From the NCBI RefSeq assembly GCF_021287045.1, contig NZ_JAJTBG010000003.1, positions 186,001-250,000 on the forward strand: a DNA stretch of 64,000 bases. The letters are read 5' to 3'. This DNA comes from Oryzomicrobium sp. Its GTDB lineage: Bacteria; Pseudomonadota; Gammaproteobacteria; Burkholderiales; Rhodocyclaceae. A program made the translations under genes and the position numbers. Of this stretch, positions 1-8,254 are shown one piece after another. The stretch's first letter is position 1, and the number at the start of each line of letters is the position of its first letter. Under the pieces are notes generated by a model. It was not told where the DNA came from. It saw only the letters and a list, made by a program, of their open reading frames with translations, and did no database searches.

Positions 1-1592
1 TGAAGGCCAACCTCCCCGTCACCGGGGTCGAGCGCATGCTCGACCCCGGGCGCCCGATCGTCACCAAGACCGACACCAAAGGCCGCATCACCTACGCCAA
101 CGATGCCTTCGTGCAGATCAGCGGCTTTTCCGCCGCCGAACTGATTGGCCAGAACCACAACGTGGTGCGCCACCCAGACATGCCGCCGGAAGCCTTCGCC
201 GACCTGTGGAGCACCGTCCAGGCCGGCCTGGCCTGGCGGGGTCTGGTCAAGAACCGCTGCAAGAACGGCGACCACTACTGGGTCGACGCCTACGTCACCC
301 CCATCACCGAGGACGGCCACGCCGTCGGCTACATGTCGGTGCGCTCCCGCCCTTCCGCCGAGAATGTGCGGGCGGCGGAAAGCCTTTACGACGCCGTGCG
401 CCGCCAGCAGGCCACCCTGCCCGCCACCGCCCGGCAGCGCCACCGCCTGTCGATCAAGCAATCCCTGCTGGCCTTTTCCGTGGCCTTGATCGCCCTGCCC
501 CTGGCCGCCACCCAGGTGCCGGCCCCCTGGCTGCTCACCGTGCTGGCCGGCAACACCCTGCTCGCCCTGGCTTTTGCCGCCTGGCTGTTGAGCAACGTGC
601 GCCTGCCCCTCAAGCAGGCCAACGCCATCATCCGGGAACTGAGCGAGGGCCGGCTCAACGCCGCCTTCGCGCCGCAGCACCGCTTCAAGCTCAACCGCCT
701 GACCATGCGCCTGCAATCCCTGCGGGTGCATCTGCGCGCCATCTTCGCCGACGTGCTGGCCCATAGCCGGCAGGTGGAAGAAGAAGCCCATTCGATCCAG
801 GCCCAGATGGCGTGCATCACCACCACGGCCCGGGAACAGGCCGGCCACGTGGAATCGGTGAGCGCCTCCATGGAACAACTGGCGGTGGCCTCGGCGGACA
901 TCGCCGGCCACGCCGGCACCGGCTTCAGCCTGGCGGAACAGGCCCTGGCCGAGGTAGGCCACGGCCAGGCACAGATGGCCGAAACCCGGACCCTGTCACA
1001 CCAGGTGCTGGCAGTGGTCGGTTCCCTGCACGGCCAGCTCGAACGCCTGGGCCAGTCGGTGGGCCAGATCGGCTCCCTGAGCAACACCATCCGGGAGATC
1101 GCCGACCAGACCAATCTGCTCGCCCTCAACGCCAGCATCGAGGCCGCCCGGGCCGGCGAGGCGGGGCGCGGCTTTGCCGTGGTGGCCGACGAGGTGCGCA
1201 AGCTGGCCGAACGCACCGGGGATTGCACCGGCGACATCGCCGCCACCCTGGTGGATATCGGCCGGGAATCCCAGGCCGCCCTGGACACCATGGACGAAGC
1301 CGCCACCCGGATCGAGCAGAGCGGCAGCCAGATCGAACGCTGCGACCAGAGCCTGGCCGCCATCCGCCAGGCCAGCGAATCGGCCCGCCGGGCCAGCGAG
1401 GAAATCCGCACCATGCTGGAGCAGCAGGCCAGCCTGACGGAGAACGTGGCCCAGACCCTGGAGCGTTTCCGCCAGAACCTGGAACAGGGGGTGGAGGACG
1501 TGGAAAAGGTGGGGGCCTCGGTGGAGGTTCTGACCCGCACCGCGGACGAGCAATACCAGCTGGTGCGCCACCTGGAAGGCCGGCTGGGCTGA
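1..1592 (+). CDS. Aer-like PAS-domain methyl-accepting chemotaxis protein (5' end cut by one base)
   Basis: The window opens with TG AAG GCC AAC, so the ATG start lacks only its A and the full protein would be about 530 aa. The N-terminus ([12 protein letters not shown]) is typical of Aer-type energy/redox chemoreceptors. A PAS domain occupies roughly residues 20-110 ([17 protein letters not shown]). Two hydrophobic segments lie near residues 155-200 with no real periplasmic domain between them. A HAMP-like stretch follows, then the MCP signalling domain with the hairpin tip motif around residue 370 ([20 protein letters not shown]). It probably senses redox or oxygen through a PAS-bound flavin or haem and signals through CheA/CheW; the ligand is inference. 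It stands alone here and ends at a hairpin terminator. An internal ATG at 36 is open but would remove the conserved N-terminal motif. Confidence 0.9.
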   Translation, partial: KANLPVTGVERMLDPGRPIVTKTDTKGRITYANDAFVQISGFSAAELIGQNHNVVRHPDMPPEAFADLWSTVQAGLAWRGLVKNRCKNGDHYWVDAYVTPITEDGHAVGYMSVRSRPSAENVRAAESLYDAVRRQQATLPATARQRHRLSIKQSLLAFSVALIALPLAATQVPAPWLLTVLAGNTLLALAFAAWLLSNVRLPLKQANAIIRELSEGRLNAAFAPQHRFKLNRLTMRLQSLRVHLRAIFADVLAHSRQVEEEAHSIQAQMACITTTAREQAGHVESVSASMEQLAVASADIAGHAGTGFSLAEQALAEVGHGQAQMAETRTLSHQVLAVVGSLHGQLERLGQSVGQIGSLSNTIREIADQTNLLALNASIEAARAGEAGRGFAVVADEVRKLAERTGDCTGDIAATLVDIGRESQAALDTMDEAATRIEQSGSQIERCDQSLAAIRQASESARRASEEIRTMLEQQASLTENVAQTLERFRQNLEQGVEDVEKVGASVEVLTRTADEQYQLVRHLEGRLG

Positions 1593-1612
1593 TTCCGCCC
1601 GGCGTCCTCACG

Positions 1613-1634
1613 GGCCGCCTGCGGGCGGCCTTTG
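1613..1634 (+). terminator. Hairpin terminator after the PAS chemoreceptor
   Basis: Stem GGCCGCC/GGCGGCC with a four-base loop followed by TTT, 20 bases after the chemoreceptor stop. The T-run is short, so strength is uncertain. Confidence 0.6.
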
Positions 1635-1690
1635 CATTCATGGGTAGAGCGAACGGCCGGCGATGGGATCGCGGGCCGAACGCCCGGCGC

Positions 1691-2128
1691 CTATCCCTTG
1701 CGCGACTGGAGCAGCTGAAACACCCGGTCGAGCAGTTCGGTGCCCTGGGCCAGGGCATCCTCGTCGATGCCAGCGAGCAGGTCCCGGCTGAAGGCATCGA
1801 GTTCCTGTTGCAAGCCTTCGGTCAGGATCAATCCTTCGGCGGTCAGGGTCAGGAGCTTGCTGCGCCGGTCCTTGGGATCGGTGCTGCGGACGACCCAGCC
1901 CTGCCCTTCCAGGCGGTCGAGCAGGCGCACCAGGGTCGGCCCCTCGATGGCCAGGCGCCCAGCCAGCTCGGTCTGGTTCATCGGCTCGGCCCGGTTGCGC
2001 AGGATCAACAAGGTGCGCCAGGTGGCCTGGGACAGGCCGGTGGGCTTGAGCCGCTGGTCCAGGGCCTGGCGGTAGAGGGCGGCGGTGCGGTGCAGCAGAA
2101 AGGCAAAACGTTGCGGCAGGTTGTCCAT
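1691..2128 (-). CDS. MarR-family transcriptional regulator
   Basis: 145-aa winged helix-turn-helix protein of MarR length. The wing region reads STDPKDRRSKLLTLTAEG, the classical DxRxxxxxLT signature, after a recognition helix region (NQTELAGRLAIEGPTLVRLL). The ATG at 2128 is chosen because GAAGGA lies just upstream; the frame stays open further 5' to 2338 but that extension runs through a GTGGGC tandem repeat and has no conserved residues. It is divergent from an MFS efflux gene, with a perfect palindrome between them, so it most likely represses that pump and responds to a phenolic or other small molecule. The ligand cannot be told from sequence. Confidence 0.9.
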   Translation of the reverse strand: MDNLPQRFAFLLHRTAALYRQALDQRLKPTGLSQATWRTLLILRNRAEPMNQTELAGRLAIEGPTLVRLLDRLEGQGWVVRSTDPKDRRSKLLTLTAEGLILTEGLQQELDAFSRDLLAGIDEDALAQGTELLDRVFQLLQSRKG

Positions 2129-2198
2129 GTTCCTTCTCTCCGGAACGGGAATGGCGCCCGGGCATGTGGTATTGCGGCGCCGGACGGCACGGCCGCAG

Positions 2199-2226
2199 GC
2201 GTGGGCGTGGGCGTGGGCGTGGGCGT
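2199..2226. repeat. GTGGGC hexanucleotide tandem repeat
   Basis: About 4.5 uninterrupted copies of GTGGGC (CGTGGGCGTGGGCGTGG and onward) in the leader of the marR gene. Translated in the minus frame it would give a His-Ala run, which is not typical of MarR proteins and supports the downstream start at 2128. Confidence 0.8.
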
Positions 2227-2338
2227 CGAAGCGTTGCAGCGCCGGATCGGGCGGTGAACGGGCAGGTGAAGTTTCGTCGCGGCAATCGGCACTCAGCAAT
2301 CGAAACTGCGCGCTCAACCGCTCCTGAAACTTCGTCAC

Positions 2339-2360
2339 AATAATTAGCTTGCTAATTATT
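2339..2360. promoter_or_regulatory. Candidate MarR operator (22-bp palindrome)
   Basis: Perfect inverted repeat: arm AATAATTAGC, two-base centre TT, arm GCTAATTATT. It lies in the AT-rich stretch of the divergent marR / MFS intergenic region. MarR/SlyA-type operators are palindromes of this size and composition, so autorepression plus control of the pump is likely (inference). Confidence 0.75.
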
Positions 2361-2450
2361 TCTCCGATACCCTATCATCTTTGCATTAGCCCGGCAAGGA
2401 AGGATCGCCGGCACTCGGCCCCAGCGCGCTCCGGCGCCCTCTTCCCGTCC

Positions 2451-3932
2451 ATGAACGCTCCCCACACTCCGCCGCCCCATCCCCGCTCCCTGGCCGCCCT
2501 GCGCCAGCGCCACGGCGACGCCTACAAATGGCGCCTGCTCATCGCCATGTCCGTGGGCATGGTGGCGTCCGTCATGTCGGCCACCATCTTCAACGTGGCC
2601 ACGCCCCACTTGATGCGCGACTTCGGCCTGGGCCACGACGCGGTGCAGTGGGCGGTGACCGCCTACATGGCGGCCATGACCGTGGCCATGCTGCCCACGG
2701 CCTGGCTGATCGACCGCTTCGGCTTCCGCCACGTCTTTCTCGGCGCCCTGGCGATCCTCGGCATCGGCAGCATCGGCGGCGCCCTAAGCCCGGCCTTCGG
2801 CGTGGTGGTGGCGATGCGCATCCTGCAAGGGCTGGCCGCCGGCATGCTGCAACCTATGTCCACCCTGATGGTGTTGCGCGCCTTCCCCCTCGAAGACCAG
2901 GGCCGGGCCATGGGCCTGCTCGGCTTCGGCATCGTCCTGGCCCCGGCGGTGGCACCGGTGCTGGGGGGCTTTCTCGTGGATCACTTCGGCTGGCGGCCGA
3001 TCTTTTTGATCGTCCTGCCCGGCTGCATCCCGGCCCTGATCATGGGCCACTTCCTGATGCCCCTGCGCGACGTGGATACCCCCTCCGGCCTGCCGCCCCG
3101 CCATGGCTTCGACTGGTGGGGCCTGGGCCTGCTCGGCACCGCCATCCTGGCCCTGTTGCAGACTGCCAGCGGCCTGCACGCCCACGGCTTCGCCTCCCTG
3201 CCGACCGTGGCCGGGGTGGGCATTGCAACGGTGGCCCTGGCCCTGTTCGTCCGCCATTCGCGGCGCGTGCCCGGCGCCCTCATCCAGGCCAGCATCTTCC
3301 GCGACCGGCCGCTGCGCGTCGGCACCGTGGTGGCCTTCACTTACGGCCTGGGCCTGTTCGGCTCCACTTACCTGTTGCCGGTGTTCATGCAGACCGTGCT
3401 GCACTTCAACGCCACCTCCGCCGGCCTGGTGCTGCTGCCCAGCGGCATCGCCCTGGCCCTGATGATGCCGGTGGCGGGCAACCTGACCAACAAGCTCGCC
3501 ACCCACCGCCAGACCGCCGCCGGCATGGCCCTGTTCGCCTTGGCCTTCTTCATGTTCTTCGCCGTGGCCTATGGCGAGCATCCGGCCTGGCTGGCCGCCG
3601 GCCTGACGGTAGCCGCCGTGGTCAGCCGCATCGGCCTGGCCCTGACCCTGCCGGCCCTCAACATCGGGTCGCTGCGCACCCTGCCCAAGGACAAGACGGC
3701 CCAAGGCTCCAGCCTGACCAACTGCGTGCGCCAGGTGGGCGGCACCATGGGCATCAGCCTGGGGGCCGTGTTCGTCGAGACCCGCAGCCAGATGCTCGGC
3801 GGCGGCAACGGTGCCGAGCACGAGGCCTTTGCCGAAGCCTTCCTGATCATCGGCGCGCTGTTCGTCCTGGCCACCGTGATCGCCCTGGGCATGAAAGCAA
3901 AAACCGCCCAGCCCGAAACCGTTTCGGAGTGA
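2451..3932 (+). CDS. DHA2-family (EmrB/QacA-type) MFS efflux transporter
   Basis: 493-aa inner-membrane protein with about 14 hydrophobic segments, the size of drug:H+ antiporters of the 14-TMS DHA2 family. Early segments read ATIFNVATPHLMRDFG and AVTAYMAAMTVAMLPTAWL, followed by the loop motif between TMS 2 and 3 (DRFGFRHVFL) and the motif C-like LAPAVAPVLGGFLVDHFGWR. Start at ATG 2451 (MNAPHTPPP) is chosen because the open frame upstream reaches back into the palindrome; no strong Shine-Dalgarno is visible. No membrane-fusion (EmrA) partner is adjacent. Divergent from marR, hence probably inducible by a toxic compound. Substrate unknown. Confidence 0.88.
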   Translation: MNAPHTPPPHPRSLAALRQRHGDAYKWRLLIAMSVGMVASVMSATIFNVATPHLMRDFGLGHDAVQWAVTAYMAAMTVAMLPTAWLIDRFGFRHVFLGALAILGIGSIGGALSPAFGVVVAMRILQGLAAGMLQPMSTLMVLRAFPLEDQGRAMGLLGFGIVLAPAVAPVLGGFLVDHFGWRPIFLIVLPGCIPALIMGHFLMPLRDVDTPSGLPPRHGFDWWGLGLLGTAILALLQTASGLHAHGFASLPTVAGVGIATVALALFVRHSRRVPGALIQASIFRDRPLRVGTVVAFTYGLGLFGSTYLLPVFMQTVLHFNATSAGLVLLPSGIALALMMPVAGNLTNKLATHRQTAAGMALFALAFFMFFAVAYGEHPAWLAAGLTVAAVVSRIGLALTLPALNIGSLRTLPKDKTAQGSSLTNCVRQVGGTMGISLGAVFVETRSQMLGGGNGAEHEAFAEAFLIIGALFVLATVIALGMKAKTAQPETVSE

Positions 3933-4299
3933 GCGGCAAGGCATGGGCAGGAAGCGTGGCGGGGCGCCGGGGTCAGCCCTCCGCCGGCGTCAGCGGAGTC
4001 AGCCAATGGCAGCCATCGGTCGTTTGTCGGCCCGGTGCTGCTCCGGAATCCCCTGAACCCACGGAATCCCCTCCCGCCCTCAGCCCCGCCAGCCCCAGGC
4101 GTTGCCCCGGGGCAAAATCGACGTCGTATTTTTTTGGCCTGGCCGGAACGCCGCGCCAGTGCTTGATCTCCAGGCACCCTACCCGTAGCGCAAGGATTGG
4201 CGCGGCTCTCCAGGCATACCCCGTGAAAGTCCCCGCCAGGCCTAGGGTTTAGGGCAGCCGCTCGAAAGCGGCCCCGCAGCGCCGGCAGTCAACGCCGGA
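3933..4299. other. Intergenic stretch with inverted repeat pair, no gene
   Basis: 367 bases between convergent genes. It contains a GC palindrome (TTGCCCCGGGGCAA, 4102-4115) with a T-run 13 bases later that could terminate the MFS transcript, the repeat pair at 4145-4216, and a hairpin GCCGCTCGAAAGCGGC near 4257 that could serve the crotonase gene. No convincing reading frame. Confidence 0.6.
4145..4216. repeat. Dispersed palindromic repeat, inverted pair
   Basis: The minus-strand copy (4145-4177) reads, inverted, GTGCCTGGAGATCAAGCACT then GGCGCGGCGTTCC. A degenerate plus-strand partner (4189-4216) contains GATTGGCGCGGCTCTCC. Both match the family whose core is ACTGGCGCGGGGTTT. Confidence 0.6.
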
Positions 4300-5085
4300 T
4301 CAGCAGCCCTTCCACACCGCCGGACGCTTGGCAATGAAGGCGTCGATGCCCTCGGCCACGTCCTCGGCCATGGCGTTGCAGGCCATCACCTCGCCGGCCA
4401 GCTGGTAGGCGGACTCCAGGCCCATTTCCAGCTGGCGGTAGAACACCTGCTTGCCGGCGGCCACGGCCACCGGGGTCTTGGCGATGATGCTGGCGGCCAG
4501 CTTGTCGATTTCGGCGTCGAGCTGCTCCAGGGGCACCACCCGGTTCACCAGGCCCCGTTCCTTGGCCTCGGCAGCCGAGATGAATTCCCCGGTGAGCAGC
4601 ATCTCCATGGCCTGCTTGCGCCCCAGGTTGCGCGACAGCCCCACCCCCGGGGTGGCGCAGAACAGCCCCACGTTGATACCCGAAACGGCGAACTTGGCCA
4701 CGTCGGCCGCCACCGCCAGGTCGCACATCGACACCAGCTGGCACCCCGCCGCGGTGGCGATGCCATGGACCCGGGCGATCACCGGCTGGGGCAGCTTGGT
4801 CACGGTCATCATGACCTTGGTGCACTCCTTGAACAGGGCCTGCATGAAGGCCTTGTCATGGTTGGCACGCATTTCCTTGAGATCGTGCCCGGCGCAGAAG
4901 GCCTTGCCATCGCCGGCCATCACCACCACCCGCACCTTGGAGTCCCGGCCGATGGCATCCAGCTCGGCTTGTAAAGCGGCGAGCATTTCCTTGGACAGGG
5001 CATTGAACTGGCTAGCGCGGTTGAGGGTGAGCGTAGTCAGGCCGTCGGGGCGGTCTTGGCGCAGGACGTAGGGGGCGTTGGTCAT
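4300..5085 (-). CDS. Crotonase-superfamily protein, ECHDC3-like (enoyl-CoA hydratase/isomerase family)
   Basis: 261 aa, normal crotonase length. The CoA-binding/oxyanion-hole stretch AFCAGHDLKEM lies near residue 62 and the second oxyanion loop near residue 110 (HGIATAAGCQLVSMCDLA). The glutamate that acts as catalytic base in hydratases is Gln here (GCQLV instead of GCELA), and the second catalytic Glu is replaced in the stretch VSGINVGLFCATPGVGLSR. This pattern is that of the ECHDC3 group, whose members probably are not standard hydratases. A clear AAAGGAG site precedes ATG 5085. Followed downstream only by a hairpin; the upstream flank is an AT-rich intergenic stretch. Fatty-acid-related role is inferred from family and from the acyl-CoA ligase nearby. 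Confidence 0.85.
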   Translation of the reverse strand: MTNAPYVLRQDRPDGLTTLTLNRASQFNALSKEMLAALQAELDAIGRDSKVRVVVMAGDGKAFCAGHDLKEMRANHDKAFMQALFKECTKVMMTVTKLPQPVIARVHGIATAAGCQLVSMCDLAVAADVAKFAVSGINVGLFCATPGVGLSRNLGRKQAMEMLLTGEFISAAEAKERGLVNRVVPLEQLDAEIDKLAASIIAKTPVAVAAGKQVFYRQLEMGLESAYQLAGEVMACNAMAEDVAEGIDAFIAKRPAVWKGC

Positions 5086-5261
5086 GGTTTGTCTCCTTTA
5101 ATAATTTCTTGATCAATTCAATTACAAAATCTAGGCTTGATAGCAACCGGCACATCTAATAATAAAGAACTTTAACATTTTTAAAAACAATTTTTATTAT
5201 ACTTCTTTTATCATCGTAAATCCCATCACCCCCTAACCCTCGGCACAACACACTAGCCAAT
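5086..5261. other. AT-rich intergenic region, probable promoter of the crotonase gene
   Basis: Strikingly AT-rich compared with the rest of the window (TTTTTAAAAACAATTTTTAT near 5180). It lies upstream of the crotonase-like gene and at the 3' side of the low-G+C orphan gene, with which it shares composition. No defined element recognised. Confidence 0.4.
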
Positions 5262-5717
5262 CTACTTACTATCGCCAGATGACTCATTTATATTGAACAG
5301 TCGTTTTGGCATGGCGTAACCACAAACAAAAATCACCATCGTAGCAATAAAGCCCCCCGCAATAGCGGCCACACTATAAGCAGAAACACCATCACTTAGA
5401 ATAAGAGACAATGGAATACCTACAGCAGTTACACTTAAAGCAACATAGCGCTTTCTCGATGGAGCGACAGCAACAGCCGACAGAACAACCACAATTGCCG
5501 AAAGCCCAGCGAAGAATGGAAGAATTAAATCAACAATAACGGAGCGCCCGCTAAAACCGGGGCTATTACAACCACAACCACAATCACCAACAAATCCCCC
5601 CTTAGGACATAAAGCCCAATCAAGGTATTCATAAGAAATCATACCCACAAAAACAACACACACCCAAGCAACAACGACTACTGGAATAATCAAAAACCAC
5701 CTGAGCCAATTAACCAT
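5262..5717 (-). CDS. Low-G+C orphan membrane protein
   Basis: About 151 aa from ATG 5717 (MVNWLRWFLIIPVVVV). Not recognised as any family. Four to five hydrophobic segments are visible, with a cysteine-rich loop between segments 1 and 2 (CPKGGFVGDCGCGCN) that could bind metal or form disulfides in the periplasm, and a hydrophilic tail (PKRLFNINESSGDSK). The frame is open up to 5804, but that part overlaps the 12-bp-stem terminator of the neighbouring gene, so the internal ATG is preferred. Codon use and base composition are far more AT-rich than every neighbour, pointing to recent horizontal acquisition. Could also be expressed by read-through. Function unknown. Confidence 0.5.
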   Translation of the reverse strand: MVNWLRWFLIIPVVVVAWVCVVFVGMISYEYLDWALCPKGGFVGDCGCGCNSPGFSGRSVIVDLILPFFAGLSAIVVVLSAVAVAPSRKRYVALSVTAVGIPLSLILSDGVSAYSVAAIAGGFIATMVIFVCGYAMPKRLFNINESSGDSK

Positions 5718-5762
5718 AAGGCATCCAGCAATCAACAATAGAATTTGCACATCAGAAAAATG

Positions 5763-5794
5763 AAACGCCCCGGGGAATAAAACCCGGGGCGTTT
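5763..5794 (-). terminator. Strong intrinsic terminator after the acyl-CoA ligase
   Basis: Perfect 12-bp stem AAACGCCCCGGG / CCCGGGGCGTTT with an eight-base loop, ending in T-rich sequence when read on the minus strand (CATTTTT). Confidence 0.85.
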
Positions 5795-5815
5795 CTACTC
5801 GCAAGCCGCTACCGT

Positions 5816-7456
5816 TTACTCAAACGACGCCGTCGACTTCGCCCGATCGCGCAGCACGAACTTCTGGATCTTGCCCGTGGAGGTTTTGGGCAGGGCGCCG
5901 AAGATGACGCGCTTGGGCACCTTGAAGCGGGCCATGTGCTCACGGCAGAACTCGATCATCTCTTCTTCCGTGGCGTTGCTGCCTTCGCGCAGTTCGACGA
6001 AGGCGCAGGGCACTTCGCCCCACTTCGGGTCGGGGGTGGCGACCACCGCCGCGGCCAGTACCGCCGGGTGCTTGTAGAGGGTGTCTTCCACCTCGATCGA
6101 CGAGATGTTCTCGCCGCCGGAGATGATCACGTCCTTGGAGCGGTCCTTGATCTTGACGTAGCCGTCGGGCTGCATCACCGCCAGGTCGCCGGTGTGGTAG
6201 TAGCCGCCGGCGAAGGATTCGGCCGTGGCCTTCTCGTTCTTCAGGTAGCCCTTCATCACCAGGTTGCCGCGGAACATGATCTCGCCCATGGTCTCGCCGT
6301 CCCAGGGCACCGGGGCCATGGTGACGGGGTCGAGCACGGTGACGTCTTCCTGGCCGTGGTAGCGCACGCCCTGGCGGCCGTTGAGGGTCACCTGGTCGGC
6401 CAGGGGCAGGTCGTCCCATTCGGTATGCTTGGCGCACACCGAGGCCGGGCCATAGGTTTCGGTCAGGCCGTAGACGTGGGTGATGTTGATGCCGATCTTG
6501 GCCATGCTCTCGATCATCGAGGCCGGCGGGGGGGCGGCGGCCACCAGGCCGGAGACGCCGTGGGTGATGCCTTCGCGCCATTCGGCCGGGGCGTTGGCGA
6601 TCATGCTGTGCACGATCGGGGCGCCGCAGTAGTGGGTGACCTTGTGCTCGCGCATCAGGGTCAGGATCAGCTTGGCATCCACCTTGCGCAGGCAGACGCT
6701 GGTGCCGGCGTTGGCGGCCATGGTCCAGGGGAAGCACCAGCCGTTGCAGTGGAACATGGGCAGGGTCCACAGGTACACCGAGTGGGGCGGCATGCCCCAG
6801 GAGACGATGTTGGACACGGCGTTGAGGTAGGCGCCCCGGTGGTGGTAGACCACGCCCTTGGGGTTGCCGGTGGTGCCGGAGGTGTAGTTGAGGGAGATGG
6901 CGTCCCACTCGTCGTCGGCACCGCGCCAGGCGAAGTCTTCGCTACCGGCGGCCAGCAGGGCCTCGTAGTCGATCTCGCCGAGGCGCTCGCCCGGGCCGGT
7001 GTATTCAGGATCGTCCACGTCGATCACGGTGATGGCGCGGCCGAGCTTTTCCAGGGCGCCCTTGACGATGTGGGAGTATTCCTTGTCGGTGATGAGAATC
7101 TTGGCTTCGCCGTGGTTGAGCATGAAGGCCACGGCTTCCGGGTCGAGGCGGGTGTTCAGGGTGTTGAGCACGGCGCCGGTGACGGGCACGCCGAAGTGGC
7201 ACTCGTACATCTCCGGGGTGTTGTTGAGCATCACCGCCACGGTGTCGCCCTTCTTGATGCCCCGGGCGACCAGCGCCGAGGCCAGGCGCTTGGCCCGGGC
7301 GAAGGTCTGGCCCCAGGTGTAGCGGCGCTGGCCGTGGATCACCGACAGCCGGTCCGGGTAGATGTACGCCGAACGGGCGATGAAGGTCAGCGGGGTCAGC
7401 GGAACGTAGTTGGCCTGATTCTTTTCCAGGCCGATTTCGTAGATGTTTTGAGCCAT
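5816..7456 (-). CDS. Acyl-CoA ligase (AMP-binding/adenylate-forming family, AAE1/AlkK-like)
   Basis: 546-aa adenylate-forming enzyme that would activate a fatty or aryl acid with ATP and CoA in the cytoplasm. The P-loop-like motif A3 is present near residue 185 (YTSGTTGNPKGVVYHHRG), the GLTETYGPASVC motif near residue 325, YHTGDLAV near 415 and the hinge/lysine end motif PKTSTGKIQKFVLR near 525. Length is typical of medium-chain ligases of the plant AAE1/AlkK subgroup. ATG 7456 is preferred over an in-frame TTG two codons upstream because GAAGGA lies six bases before it. Transcribed alone and ended by the strong terminator at 5763. Exact substrate not determinable. Confidence 0.9.
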   Translation of the reverse strand: MAQNIYEIGLEKNQANYVPLTPLTFIARSAYIYPDRLSVIHGQRRYTWGQTFARAKRLASALVARGIKKGDTVAVMLNNTPEMYECHFGVPVTGAVLNTLNTRLDPEAVAFMLNHGEAKILITDKEYSHIVKGALEKLGRAITVIDVDDPEYTGPGERLGEIDYEALLAAGSEDFAWRGADDEWDAISLNYTSGTTGNPKGVVYHHRGAYLNAVSNIVSWGMPPHSVYLWTLPMFHCNGWCFPWTMAANAGTSVCLRKVDAKLILTLMREHKVTHYCGAPIVHSMIANAPAEWREGITHGVSGLVAAAPPPASMIESMAKIGINITHVYGLTETYGPASVCAKHTEWDDLPLADQVTLNGRQGVRYHGQEDVTVLDPVTMAPVPWDGETMGEIMFRGNLVMKGYLKNEKATAESFAGGYYHTGDLAVMQPDGYVKIKDRSKDVIISGGENISSIEVEDTLYKHPAVLAAAVVATPDPKWGEVPCAFVELREGSNATEEEMIEFCREHMARFKVPKRVIFGALPKTSTGKIQKFVLRDRAKSTASFE

Positions 7457-7531
7457 GCGCAATCCTTCGATCCCTATTTGGATTCTGAATACTTAATTAC
7501 GAAGCGAGCTTCGAACTATACCGCCCCTTCC

Positions 7532-8161
7532 TTACTTCGTCCTTGCGTCACGGCAAACCGCGCCGTTTTCGCCGTCGAGGCGGGCCACCAGCACGGCGGC
7601 ATCCCGGTACAGGGCGTCCGCCGCCTGGGCCTGGGCCGCCACGCCGCCCCGGGCATCCGGCGTGGGCGCCGGCACCGCGTAGGCCACGTCCCGGCCGGCC
7701 ACCAGGCGCCGGCGGGCGTCGAGCACCGTCAGGCGCCCGGCCAGGCGGGCCTGGCTGGCGTCCGGCGCCGTGAAGGTCTGCTCGAACAGGTCCACCTCCA
7801 CCCGCACCAGGCAACCGCCCTGCCCCGCCGCGCCAAGCTGGCGCCGCAACCGCGCCGCCAGCAACTGGGATGGCGCCGCCGCCCAACGGCTCTGGGCGTA
7901 GTCGCGGCGCCGGGTGGCGTCATCAAAGGCCAGCCGGTAGGTCATGGCCTCGCTGTCCATCCAGCCCGGCAGGCGCACCTCCACCGCCAGGGGATAGGGG
8001 CGCAGCGCCCCGGCGTCGGGCACCCCCAGGTCGAACGCCGCGACTGGCGCGGAGTTTCGGGTAGCACACCCGGAGAGGCCCGCCAGCAAAAGGATTCCGA
8101 GCACGATGCCCGGAAAGCCAATACTGGCGCGGGGTTTGGTGAAAGGTAATTTTAACGGCAT
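7532..8161 (-). CDS. Outer-membrane-type lipoprotein, ABC transport auxiliary component (PqiC-like)
   Basis: 209 aa with a lipoprotein signal peptide (GIVLGILLLAGLSGC, Cys near residue 32) followed by a domain with the layout of the ABC-transport auxiliary lipoproteins (RPYPLAVEVRLPGW, and CLVRVEVDLFEQTF). In MCE lipid transport systems this lipoprotein caps the MCE assembly at the outer membrane. It is the last gene of the ppx-mla operon, 93 bases after the MCE gene. The first 20 residues are unusual: KPRASIGFPGIV is encoded by a copy of the dispersed repeat, and NSAPVA just after the lipobox by part of a second copy. A GTG at 8104 would give a signal peptide too short to work, so ATG 8161 is kept. 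Confidence 0.75.
   Translation of the reverse strand: MPLKLPFTKPRASIGFPGIVLGILLLAGLSGCATRNSAPVAAFDLGVPDAGALRPYPLAVEVRLPGWMDSEAMTYRLAFDDATRRRDYAQSRWAAAPSQLLAARLRRQLGAAGQGGCLVRVEVDLFEQTFTAPDASQARLAGRLTVLDARRRLVAGRDVAYAVPAPTPDARGGVAAQAQAADALYRDAAVLVARLDGENGAVCRDARTK
8043..8058 (+). repeat. Dispersed repeat, partial copy inside a lipoprotein gene
   Basis: ACTGGCGCGGAGTTTC matches the family core ACTGGCGCGGGGTTTC at 15 of 16 positions. It lies in the coding region just after the lipobox codon. Confidence 0.55.
8106..8137 (+). repeat. Dispersed repeat copy inside a signal-peptide coding region
   Basis: ATGCCCGGA, seven variable bases, then TACTGGCGCGGGGTTT. The two conserved blocks are identical to those of the copy at 34193-34224. 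Confidence 0.8.
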
Positions 8162-8254
8162 AAACGGCCTCGTAAAGTCGGGACGCTCGAAATGGTGCAG
8201 CGTTAGCGTTGTAGCGCTTCAGTGGCCTGCAAGCCCGGCCACCAGCGGCGGCCC